Shown here in pieces: positions 50,211 through 57,976 of a stretch of DNA of 64,000 nucleotides. The translations under genes were made by a program, and so were the position numbers. The stretch comes from Hydrogenophaga pseudoflava NBRC 102511 (GTDB taxonomy: Bacteria > Pseudomonadota > Gammaproteobacteria > Burkholderiales > Burkholderiaceae_C): assembly GCF_001592285.1 (NCBI RefSeq), contig NZ_BCWQ01000004.1, positions 124,001-188,000 on the forward strand. The letters are read 5' to 3'. The notes under the pieces were generated by a model that was not told where the DNA came from, did not search any database, and saw nothing but the letters and a program-made list of their open reading frames with translations. The stretch's first letter is position 1; every line of letters starts with the position of its first letter.

Positions 50211-51398
50211 TCAGCGCGGCGTGTAGGACGCTGCCGACACCGCCTGGCGCGGCGGTGCGCTGCTGAACAGCACGTCCAGGAAGCGCAGCGGCGCGAGGTG
50301 CCGGCCCATCACCACCAGGCACACCGTCAGCGGTGTGGCCAGCACCAGCCCCACCGGCCCCCACAGCAGCGCCCAGAACGCGGCCGAGAGCAGCACCGCC
50401 AGCGGCGAGACGCCGGTGGAGCCGCCGTAGGCCAAGGGCTCGACCACGTTGTTGCTGACCAGCTCCAGCGTGGCGATCAGGCCCAGCGTCCACAGCACCA
50501 TCGACCAGCCGGGGTCGACCGCGAACGCCAGCACCAGCGGGAACACCGCACCCAGCGCCGGTCCCAGGTAGGGCACGAAGCGCAGCAACGTCGCCAGCCC
50601 GCCCCACAGCCAGGCACCCGGCACCCCGATGCACCACAGCCCCAGGGCCATGGGCACGCCATAGCCCAGGTTCACCATCAGCTGCGCGGTGAGGTAGCGG
50701 CTCACGCGCCGGCCCGACTCCGTCAGCGCCTCGGCCATGCGCGGCGTGTCGCCGCCCAGCAGCCGCAGCAGGCGGTCGCGCAGCTCGGCGCGCTGCAGCA
50801 GCATGATCACCGCCAGGATCAGCACGAAGGCCACCGTGGCCAGCTGCACGCCCACCGTCATCACCAGGTCGATGGTGCGGGCGCTGCCGCTGCGGGTTTC
50901 CACCGCCACCTGCTGCACCTTGGGGGCCGCGGTGCCCGGGGGCTCGAACGCGCGCGTGGTGGTTTCGACTTCCCGCGCCACCATGTCCATCAGGCGCGTC
51001 ACCTCCCGCGTGGTGCCCGAGGGCGTCAGCGCCGGGCGCAGCTCGCGCAGCTTCTTCTGGATGTTCTGGCGGTGGGTGGGCAGTTCCTGCCCGAGTTCGC
51101 CCACCTGCACCGTCGCCACGGCCGCCGCACCCAGCAGCCCGGCCATGGCCAGCGTCATCACCATGCCCACAGCCAGGCACCGCGGCAGCCGCCGGCGCTG
51201 CAGCCAGTTCACCGCCGGGTCGAGCGCGAACGCCAGCAGCGCCGCCAGCGCCAGTGGGATCAGCAGCGCCTTGCCGAAGTGCAGACCCAGGATGCCGAGC
51301 GCCAGCGCGACGCCGCAGAGCACGAAGCGCTGCACGCCGGGCATTACCGGCTGGGCCGGTGCGGGTGTGGTGGAAATGACCGTGTGGGGGATGTTCAT
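50211..51398 (-). CDS. AI-2E family (TerC/PerM-like) membrane transporter
   Basis: A 395-residue membrane protein with about eight helices. Family markers are LIPLALAALLAFALDPAVNWL near the N-terminus, and RFVPYLGPALGAVFPLVLAF, NNVVEPLAYGGSTGVSPLAV and FWALLWGPVGLVLATPLTV near the end. Substrate is unknown here; family members export AI-2 or act as Na+/H+ antiporters under osmotic stress. ATG 51398 is chosen since upstream codons are Arg-rich and unlike the family. Confidence 0.87.
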   Translation of the reverse strand: MNIPHTVISTTPAPAQPVMPGVQRFVLCGVALALGILGLHFGKALLIPLALAALLAFALDPAVNWLQRRRLPRCLAVGMVMTLAMAGLLGAAAVATVQVGELGQELPTHRQNIQKKLRELRPALTPSGTTREVTRLMDMVAREVETTTRAFEPPGTAAPKVQQVAVETRSGSARTIDLVMTVGVQLATVAFVLILAVIMLLQRAELRDRLLRLLGGDTPRMAEALTESGRRVSRYLTAQLMVNLGYGVPMALGLWCIGVPGAWLWGGLATLLRFVPYLGPALGAVFPLVLAFAVDPGWSMVLWTLGLIATLELVSNNVVEPLAYGGSTGVSPLAVLLSAAFWALLWGPVGLVLATPLTVCLVVMGRHLAPLRFLDVLFSSAPPRQAVSAASYTPR

Positions 51399-51475
51399 GG
51401 CGGGGGTCCGGAGGTCGCAGGTGACCGGATGTTCCGGCCGCCGGCCGCGGGTGCCTGTCGGCCGCGCCCGCGCCG

Positions 51476-51499
51476 CCGTGTCGGACAGCGCCGACACGG
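51476..51499. repeat. Perfect 9-bp inverted repeat upstream of the AI-2E gene
   Basis: CCGTGTCGG and CCGACACGG are exact reverse complements around ACAGCG. The repeat lies 78 bp upstream of the AI-2E start and 111 bp before the divergent exported-protein gene. There is no T-run, so an operator is more likely than a terminator. Confidence 0.5.
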
Positions 51500-51609
51500 T
51501 GCCCGCATGCCTTGCCCGGGGGAGCGCGGCGCCAGACGCCGTCTTGGAAGCGCCAGGGGCGCGGCGTATCATGGTTTTTGCAGGCCGTCGCCCGCAACGG
51601 AGGAACCCC

Positions 51610-52923
51610 ATGGTGCAGCGTTTTTCGAAGCAGCTTGTGCAATCCCTTCAACCCCTGGCGGCGGTCGCCGCGCTGGCGTGCACACCACTGGTGGCGCAGG
51701 CTCAGACCGCACCCACCCAGCTCTGGATCGACCTCTCCACCTCCACCATGACCGGCATGCCCGAGTTCATGCAGGGCGGCGTGGGCGGCGTCATCGGCGG
51801 GCTGTTCGGCGGCGGCAAGGGTGGTGGTGGGTCACACGTCTACGGCCACGCCAGCGGCCGCTTCATCCAGCAGGGCAGCCAACCGGGCCTGACCGGCGCC
51901 TTCCCGCCCAGCCGCGTGATCGACGTGGCGCTGTACAACCCGCGCAAGCCCGGCACCGAGGCCGCGCTGTTCGTGCCGCTGACCATGGGCATGGGCGAAT
52001 CACTGCCGCTGGTGCCACCCAGCCCCAGCTTCAAGGAGGCGGGCGAGGGCGGCCCGACCGAGGTGCCCGAGATCAAGGGCCGCATCCTCATCTACTGGGG
52101 TTGCGGCGAGGCGGTGCGTGCCGGCCAGCCCAAGGTCATCAACCTCTCCAACAACCCCGCCGCCTGGGCCGGTGCGCTGGCTGGCCGCATGGCGCCCGAG
52201 CGTGCGGCCCGTGTGGGCGCGCAGCACGCGCTCTACCCGAACGAGAAGAACACGGTGAACCCGAAGGCCGACACCTCGCTGCAGGGCGTGCACCAGGTGC
52301 GTGGCGAGGGCGTGCCCGAGTCGATGCAGTTCACCCTGGCCGAGCGGCAGGACCTGATGCCCGCCATCCAGCTGCAGCAGCAGGGCGACCCGTCGCAGAG
52401 CATCCGCCTCGCCTGGCAGCCGGTGCCGCGCGCCGCCGCCTACCACCTGCACGCCATGGGCATGGCGGGCGACGACATGGTGCTCTGGTCCAGCGCCGAC
52501 AACGGCGACGCCGGCCTGGGCCTGTTCGACTACCTCACCGAAACCACGGCCACCAAGTGGGTGAAGGACAAGGTGCTGCTCTCGCCCGAGACCACGCAGT
52601 GCGCCGTGCCCCAGGGCATCTTCGCGGGTGGGCAGGGCGGCGGCGGCCGGGCCGAGGCCGGCGGCGCGATGCTGCGCATGATCGCTTACGGCCCCGAGAG
52701 CCACTTCAGCCACCCGGTGCGCCCGCCCAAGGCCCCGAACAACTGGCAGCCCGAGTGGGCGGTGCGCGTGCGCGCCAAGAGCCAGACCATGGCGATGCTC
52801 GGCATGGACATGGCGGGCATGGCCAGCGGCCGCGACAGCGCCCCGGCGCCGCAGGAAGAAAAGCCCTCGGGCGGCCTGCCCGGCGCGGCCGGCAGCATCC
52901 TGCGCGGCATCTTCGGGCGCTGA
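51610..52923 (+). CDS. Exported protein of unknown function
   Basis: A 437-residue protein with a Sec signal cut near residue 31 (LACTPLVAQAQT). The mature part has a Gly-rich loop (VGGVIGGLFGGGKGGGGSH), a conserved-looking RILIYWGCGEAVRAGQPKV core, and a Met/Gly-rich tail (MAMLGMDMAGMASG). GGAGG precedes the ATG. I do not recognise a named domain; similar proteins seem to occur in Burkholderiales. It stands alone between a divergent carrier and a convergent kinase gene. Confidence 0.75.
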   Translation: MVQRFSKQLVQSLQPLAAVAALACTPLVAQAQTAPTQLWIDLSTSTMTGMPEFMQGGVGGVIGGLFGGGKGGGGSHVYGHASGRFIQQGSQPGLTGAFPPSRVIDVALYNPRKPGTEAALFVPLTMGMGESLPLVPPSPSFKEAGEGGPTEVPEIKGRILIYWGCGEAVRAGQPKVINLSNNPAAWAGALAGRMAPERAARVGAQHALYPNEKNTVNPKADTSLQGVHQVRGEGVPESMQFTLAERQDLMPAIQLQQQGDPSQSIRLAWQPVPRAAAYHLHAMGMAGDDMVLWSSADNGDAGLGLFDYLTETTATKWVKDKVLLSPETTQCAVPQGIFAGGQGGGGRAEAGGAMLRMIAYGPESHFSHPVRPPKAPNNWQPEWAVRVRAKSQTMAMLGMDMAGMASGRDSAPAPQEEKPSGGLPGAAGSILRGIFGR

Positions 52924-52963
52924 GCGTTCGCGAAGTCGGGCGCTTGCGCGGCGCCCGCCGGCC

Positions 52964-54508
52964 TCAGGCCGGCAGCGCCAGCACCCGCTCGGCCTCGGTC
53001 AGCGGCTCCAGCCAGCCGAACTGCTGCTCCAGCACCGCCAACGTCGCCTCCGAGGCGTCCTTGCCACTGGCCTGGCGCGCGCTGATGCGCCGCCGCAGCT
53101 CGTCCGCGGGCGCCTCGCAGGCCAGGATGTGGAAGGGGCAGCCCTCGGCCTCGGCCAGCTCGGCGAACGAGCGCCGCTCGGCTTCGCGCAGAAAGGCCGC
53201 GTCCACCACCACCGACCAGCCGTCCTGCAGCAGCATGCGGGCGCGCGCGCGCAGCGAGGCGTAGGTTTCCTCATGCGCCTGCGGACGGTACAGGCCCGTG
53301 TTCAGGCCCGAGCCGCTGGCCGCCAGCGGGCTCACGCCGTGCAGGCGCTTGCGCTCCACGTCCGAGCGCAGGCGGATCGCGCGGCCCGTGGCTTCGGTCT
53401 GCAGCCAGCGGCCCGAAGCCCAGGTCTTGCCACTGCCCGACAGGCCGTGGGTGATGACCAGCTGCGGCGCGGGCGGGTGGGCGATGTCCTGCGCCAGCGC
53501 CAGGTAGCGCCGCGCCTCGGCCAGGTGTTCGTCCGCTTCCGGCGTGCCGGCCAGCTGCCCCGCGCGGATCGCCGCCACCTTGGCGCGCACGCCCGCCCGG
53601 TAGCTCGCAAAAAAACCCCAGACGGTGTGCGCCGACACGTCGCCGCTGGCGTCGGTCCACTCGCTCAGCAGCACGTTCGCCAGCCCCGGCTGGCCGTGGT
53701 CCAGCAGGTCCATCCAGCAGAAGGCCATGTCGCTGGTCACGTCGATCCAGCGCAGCTCATCGTTGAATTCGATGGCGTCGAAGGGCAGGACCTCATCGTC
53801 CACCAGCACGAGGTTGGCCAGGTGCAGATCGCCGTGGCCCTCGCGCACACGCTCCTTCTGCCGCCGCCGCGAGAGCAGGGGTTCGATGGCGATGAAGCGC
53901 TGCTCGGTCCAGTCGCTCAGCGCCTGCACCAGCGCAGCGTCGGCGGGCGCCTTCAGCATTGCGCGCAGGGTGTTGAAGTTGTCGCGCGGCCAGCGCATCG
54001 CCGCCGTCGCGTGGCCCCAGGGCTGGGTCTTGCCGGCCACCGCCGCGCGCGCCTGGAACGCCGCCATGCGCCGCGCCAGCCCCGCCACATGCTCCGCCGT
54101 CAGTTCGCCGCGCCGGCACACATGGTCCAGCCGCGCCGCTTCGTCGAAGCGCCGCATCTGCACCGCGTATTCGATGGCCGGCAGCCCGTCGCCCGCCGCG
54201 CCCCAGCGCGGGTTGTCCGGCGTGCCGACGATGGGCAGAACGCCCAGGTACAGGTGGGTGGCCGGGCGGTCGTGTTGCTGGAAGCGCCGGTTCACCCGGA
54301 TCTCGGTCTCGCAGGCGTGGCGCCGCGCGCCCAGGGTGCCGAAGTCCATGAACGCGAAGCGCACCGGCTTCTTGACCTTGTAGGCGAACTCGCCCGCCAG
54401 CAGCACCCAGGCGCCGTGCGTTTCCATCAGCTCGACGCGGTCGACGGGGTGTGTGTAGCGCGCAGGCTCCAGCAGCGCGGTGATCAACGGGGGCAGGGTG
54501 TCGCTCAT
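52964..54508 (-). CDS. APH-like phosphotransferase fused to a P-loop kinase
   Basis: A 514-residue two-domain protein. The N-terminal half is aminoglycoside-phosphotransferase-like with VREGHGDLHLANLV (catalytic Asp) and FDAIEFNDELRWIDV (metal-binding). The C-terminal half (about 345-514) is an AAA_33-type kinase with Walker A THGLSGSGKTWAS. The fused architecture is widespread in proteobacteria with unknown substrate, so antibiotic resistance should not be assumed. Confidence 0.85.
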   Translation of the reverse strand: MSDTLPPLITALLEPARYTHPVDRVELMETHGAWVLLAGEFAYKVKKPVRFAFMDFGTLGARRHACETEIRVNRRFQQHDRPATHLYLGVLPIVGTPDNPRWGAAGDGLPAIEYAVQMRRFDEAARLDHVCRRGELTAEHVAGLARRMAAFQARAAVAGKTQPWGHATAAMRWPRDNFNTLRAMLKAPADAALVQALSDWTEQRFIAIEPLLSRRRQKERVREGHGDLHLANLVLVDDEVLPFDAIEFNDELRWIDVTSDMAFCWMDLLDHGQPGLANVLLSEWTDASGDVSAHTVWGFFASYRAGVRAKVAAIRAGQLAGTPEADEHLAEARRYLALAQDIAHPPAPQLVITHGLSGSGKTWASGRWLQTEATGRAIRLRSDVERKRLHGVSPLAASGSGLNTGLYRPQAHEETYASLRARARMLLQDGWSVVVDAAFLREAERRSFAELAEAEGCPFHILACEAPADELRRRISARQASGKDASEATLAVLEQQFGWLEPLTEAERVLALPA

Positions 54509-54593
54509 GCGAACCACTGTAAGGCCGCACACCCTCCGGCTGCCTGACGCCGGCTGACAATCCCCTTTCCTGCCCCCCACCGGAGACGGCTCC

Positions 54594-56129
54594 ATGAACC
54601 TCGCCCACCTGTTGCAGCGCAAGGCCCTCGAACACCCGGACCGCCCGGCCATCTACAGCGGCACCCGGCCCGTGGCCACTCATGGCCAGTGGGCCGAGCG
54701 TGCCGAGAGAGTAGGCGCTCACATGTGCGCCGCCGGCCTGCAGCCCGGCGACCGCGTCGTGCTGTTCATGCGCAACCACCCGCGATACCTGGAACTGCTG
54801 TTCGGCGCCTGGTGGGCCGGGCTGGTGGCGGTGCCGGTGAACGCCAAACTGCACCTCAAGGAAGTGCAGTGGATCGTGGAGAACGCCGGCGCGCGCTGGG
54901 CCTTCGCCACGTCGGACATCGTGCCGGACCCGGCCGAACTCACTGGGCTGGATGGCGTGACGGACGTGGACAGCGCCGAATGCGACGCCTGGATCAACGA
55001 CGGCGAAGGCCTCTCATATATAGAAGAGCGCGCCCCCGACGACACCGCCTGGCTGTTCTACACCAGCGGCACCACCGGCAGGCCCAAGGGCGTGATGATC
55101 ACGCACCGCAACCTGCTCACCATGGGGCTGGGCTACTTCAACGACGTCGATCCCGTCGCGGCGCAGGACGCCATCGCCTACGCCGCGCCCATGTCGCACG
55201 GGGCGGGGCTCTACGCCCTCCCGCACCTCATGGCCGGCGCGCGGCACGTGGTGCCCGCCTCGGGCGGCTTCGACGCCGCCGAGCTGTTCGAGCTCGGCCG
55301 CCAGCTCGGCCCGCTCTCGCTGTTCGCTGCCCCGACCATCGTCAAACGCATCGTCGACGAGGCCGAGGCGCAGGGCCTCACGCCGGAGCAGTGCGGCCAG
55401 AGCTTCAAGACCATAGTCTACGGCGGCGCGCCCATGTACGCCGCCGACATCCGCCGCGCGCTGCGCACCATGGGCCCGCGCTTCGTGCAGATCTACGGCC
55501 AGGGCGAAAGCCCCATGACCGGCACCGCCCTCAGCCGCGCCCACCTGGCCGACACCGCGCACCCGCAGCACGAAGCGCGCATCGCCTCCGTCGGCGTGGC
55601 GCAGACGCCCGTGTGCATCCGCGTCGCGGGGCCGGACGGCCAAGCGCTGCCCGCGGGTGAGGTGGGCGAAGTGCTGATCCGCGGCGACAGCGTCATGGCC
55701 GGCTACTGGCGCAACCCCGAGGCCACCGCAGCCGCCATCCGCGATGGCTGGCTCTGGACCGGCGACATGGGCGCGCTCGACGCCGACGGCTTTTTGACCC
55801 TCAAGGACCGCAGCAAGGACCTCATCATCAGCGGCGGATCAAACATCTACCCGCGCGAGGTGGAAGAGGTGCTGCTGCACGCGCCCGGCGTGGCCGAAGT
55901 CGCCGTGGTCGGCGCGCCCGACCCCGAATGGGGCGAAATCGTGGTGGCCTTCGTGGTGCCGCAGCCCGGGGCGGCATTGGATGCGAAGACGCTGGACGCT
56001 TTCTGCCTCGACCAGATCGCCCGCTTCAAGCGGCCCAAGCGGTACGAGTTTGTGGCGGCGCTGCCGAAGAACAACTACGGGAAGGTGTTGAAGACGGTGT
56101 TGCGAGGGTGGGCGACGGAAAATGTATGA
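54594..56129 (+). CDS. AMP-dependent acyl-CoA synthetase/ligase
   Basis: A 511-residue ANL-superfamily enzyme. The AMP-binding P-loop is YTSGTTGRPKGVMITHRN at about 157-174. Also visible are the YGQGESPMTG motif, GWLWTGDMGALDADGF and the C-terminal KNNYGKVLKT catalytic Lys region. It should activate a carboxylic acid through an acyl-adenylate to a CoA thioester. Substrate is unknown. The 3' end is intact although an AT-rich insertion begins right behind it. Confidence 0.9.
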   Translation: MNLAHLLQRKALEHPDRPAIYSGTRPVATHGQWAERAERVGAHMCAAGLQPGDRVVLFMRNHPRYLELLFGAWWAGLVAVPVNAKLHLKEVQWIVENAGARWAFATSDIVPDPAELTGLDGVTDVDSAECDAWINDGEGLSYIEERAPDDTAWLFYTSGTTGRPKGVMITHRNLLTMGLGYFNDVDPVAAQDAIAYAAPMSHGAGLYALPHLMAGARHVVPASGGFDAAELFELGRQLGPLSLFAAPTIVKRIVDEAEAQGLTPEQCGQSFKTIVYGGAPMYAADIRRALRTMGPRFVQIYGQGESPMTGTALSRAHLADTAHPQHEARIASVGVAQTPVCIRVAGPDGQALPAGEVGEVLIRGDSVMAGYWRNPEATAAAIRDGWLWTGDMGALDADGFLTLKDRSKDLIISGGSNIYPREVEEVLLHAPGVAEVAVVGAPDPEWGEIVVAFVVPQPGAALDAKTLDAFCLDQIARFKRPKRYEFVAALPKNNYGKVLKTVLRGWATENV

Positions 56130-57051
56130 AGCAAGACTTTGCCAAAGGTCGCTTCTATTTGCCGGAGAGTGTAGGTTTTTCGCTTGATTGAATTGAATCT
56201 ATTTTCTCAAGATTGCTGGGTCGAAATGTGCAGGGTTATGCTAATCTTGTTTGCCATGTTTCTCAATGACGGCTGACGTCATTGTTTTGCAGATTTCGAG
56301 TATCTTATTGCTTGTTTGTGAGCAATATTCTCTATCAATTGGCATGAGAGTCTCTCCTTCCTTGCAAGTGTATTTGATTTTTTGTGAGTCTAGCTTCCGT
56401 AGGTAAGTTTTGTTGCACTTCCAGTTGTTGTGTACACCTAAATCTCTTCTGGCTTTTGCTTCAATGTAGGTGCTCCAGTTGGTTTGAATGAGATTTTTAT
56501 CTATCGATAGTGTGGTGCATATTTTTTCTAAATAGTCTTCGGGTTTTTCGTACATTAGCTTGTATACGTACTCATCAGCCGCTCTTTGAATAAGGTCGTT
56601 TAGTGATGTGGTTTCAACTATATCCTTTAGTTCAAACTGCGTTTTCCCTATTTTTTGTGGATAAACTGCCACTACTGCCTTGATGATCTCTGCGAAAAAT
56701 GCTTCAGTGCTGGATATGAGGTCGATGAATAAAACTGATCTGAAATACTCATTCGCATTTGTATTGTGTTGAGACAAGAGCTTGTTTAGTCTTAGATATG
56801 AAGCTTGAATTGTATTTTTATCTAGTTCTTGGCTTGAGGTAGTTGCATTGGTTTTGGCTATTTCAATCAGCTTGTTTGCTGATTCCACGCTACCCTCCAG
56901 AACAAAGATGTATGCTTCGCTGTAAACAAGAATTTTTATAAATAGCTTTTCATAGGCTTGCTTTACCTGCTCGGCGAGGCTTGTGTTTTTATTGTCGTTG
57001 ATCATTTGATTGACTCATCTTCTTTCGGGTGCTTGTGTCAGATTGTTGTGG
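56130..57051. other. AT-rich island of probable foreign origin
   Basis: Between the acyl-CoA synthetase stop and the GNAT stop the base composition drops sharply: in 56701-56760 only 23 of 60 bases are G or C, against roughly two thirds in the flanks. It contains one gene (HEPN type). The 8-mer TTGATTGA occurs at both edges (56184-56191 and 57006-57013). No integrase, transposase or tRNA gene lies at either edge. Confidence 0.7.
56241..57005 (-). CDS. HEPN-domain protein (RiboL-PSP/MAE_28990-like), candidate RNase or defence factor
   Basis: A 254-residue helical, Lys/Asn/Ile-rich protein. The C-terminal region has ARRDLGVHNNWKCNKTYLRK, where Arg187-x4-His192 fits the catalytic Rx4-6H of HEPN RNases and HNN-x3-N-x2-Y fits the MAE_28990/RiboL-PSP branch. 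The N-terminal half is predicted helical (SEAYIFVLEGSVESANKLIE). Codon use is AT-rich, unlike every neighbour, which suggests recent transfer. HEPN proteins of this type occur as toxins or phage-defence effectors. No antitoxin or partner gene fits in the island, so a solo role or a trans partner must be assumed. Confidence 0.72.
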   Translation of the reverse strand: MINDNKNTSLAEQVKQAYEKLFIKILVYSEAYIFVLEGSVESANKLIEIAKTNATTSSQELDKNTIQASYLRLNKLLSQHNTNANEYFRSVLFIDLISSTEAFFAEIIKAVVAVYPQKIGKTQFELKDIVETTSLNDLIQRAADEYVYKLMYEKPEDYLEKICTTLSIDKNLIQTNWSTYIEAKARRDLGVHNNWKCNKTYLRKLDSQKIKYTCKEGETLMPIDREYCSQTSNKILEICKTMTSAVIEKHGKQD

Positions 57052-57585
57052 CTATTGAAAATTGACTTCCATAAACCGACTAAACGGATCCTCCCGGTAA
57101 TCCGAAAACGGCCCGCATTCCACAAACCCGAACCGCCGGTACATCGCAATCGCCGGTTCAAACGCCGGCGTGCTGCCGGTTTCCAGGCTGACCCGCGCGT
57201 AGCCGCGCTCGCGGGCGAGGGTCAGCAACTCGGTGAGGATGGCCTGCGCGGCGCCCTGGCGCAGGTGGCGCGCACTGGTGCGCATGGACTTGAGTTCGCC
57301 GTGCCCGCCTTCGGTGGCGGTGGTGGGCGTCAGTTCCTTGAGGGCGCCCATGGCGAGCAGTTCGCCTTCGTCCCCCGGCTGGGCGTCCGCTGGCAGGCGC
57401 CAGGCGGTGAGGAAGGTGATCTCGGGCTGGCGCAGGCCGTTCAGGTCCAGCGCGAACACGCATTCGGGCGGTGAAGCGGCGCGCATGCCGGCCAGGTGTT
57501 CGTCCAGCAGGCTGAGCACCTGCGGGTGCGTGAGTTCGCGGTCAACGCGGATGTGAAACCGGCGCGGCGGTGCCTCTGCTGTCAT
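57052..57585 (-). CDS. GNAT-family N-acetyltransferase
   Basis: A 177-residue acetyltransferase. The acetyl-CoA-binding segment is around SARHLRQGAAQAILTELL, and the C-terminal part has YARVSLETGSTPAFEPAIAM and YRRFGFVECGPFSDY, typical of GNAT motif B. The N-terminal region contains FHIRVDRELTHPQVLSLLDE. Substrate unknown. The last codons lie in the AT-rich edge but the ending is intact. Confidence 0.87.
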   Translation of the reverse strand: MTAEAPPRRFHIRVDRELTHPQVLSLLDEHLAGMRAASPPECVFALDLNGLRQPEITFLTAWRLPADAQPGDEGELLAMGALKELTPTTATEGGHGELKSMRTSARHLRQGAAQAILTELLTLARERGYARVSLETGSTPAFEPAIAMYRRFGFVECGPFSDYREDPFSRFMEVNFQ

Positions 57586-57699
57586 GTCGCTCCCTCCCCG
57601 GGCGGTGCGTGTGGTCTGGCCGGAATGGCTCTGCGGCCATTTTGTTCGTTTTGTTACCAGTGAGGCAAGCGGCGCACCGGGGCCAGCAGCGCCGCCAGT

Positions 57700-57727
57700 T
57701 CAAGCCGCCTGTCCCACCGGCCGATAC
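57700..57727 (+). promoter_or_regulatory. Sigma-28 (FliA)-like promoter of the YjfB-type gene
   Basis: TCAA (57700-57703), a 16-base spacer, then GCCGATAC (57720-57727) match the flagellar sigma-28 consensus TAAA-N15-GCCGATAA in 10 of 12 fixed bases. It lies 28 bp before the start codon of the putative motility gene, a fitting target. Confidence 0.6.
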
Positions 57728-57754
57728 AGGCTGAACAGCTTCAAAGGATTTCCC

Positions 57755-57964
57755 ATGGACATGTCCGTTTCTCCCGCCCTGGTCGTGGACCGCGTGGCCC
57801 AGACGCGCCGTGGCGCGGCCGAGCAGCAGGTGCAGATCGCGGTGCTCAAGGAGGCCATGCAGACGCAGGAGTCGGCCGCGGCCGCGCTGCTCAATGGGGT
57901 GGCCGGCAACCTGCCGCTGGCGGGCAGCGGCCCGGTGGGCACGCAGGTCAACACAATGGTGTGA
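57755..57964 (+). CDS. Putative motility protein, YjfB-like
   Basis: A 69-residue small protein, MDMSVSPALVVDRVAQTRRG, mostly helical (EQQVQIAVLKEAMQTQESAA) with a Gly-rich end (GSGPVGTQVNTMV). Length and pattern fit the YjfB_motility family, which is placed with flagellar or motility genes on weak evidence. AAAGGA six bases upstream supports the ATG. The upstream sigma-28-like promoter agrees with a motility link. Confidence 0.7.
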   Translation: MDMSVSPALVVDRVAQTRRGAAEQQVQIAVLKEAMQTQESAAAALLNGVAGNLPLAGSGPVGTQVNTMV

Positions 57965-57976
57965 CCCGCGGGGCGG

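Noticed and set aside
50222..50240. TGTAGGACG sequence as a third composite motif
   Set aside because: It lies in the last codons of the AI-2E gene and matches only the first half well; kept only as a partial copy in the motif finding.
50175..53264. Long plus-strand frame spanning antisense to AI-2E and the exported protein
   Set aside because: Arg/His/Gln-rich composition with no domain; the AI-2E and exported proteins explain the region.
52964..54508. Aminoglycoside resistance by the APH-like domain
   Set aside because: The APH/P-loop fusion is a widespread chromosomal protein of unknown substrate; nothing here shows drug modification.
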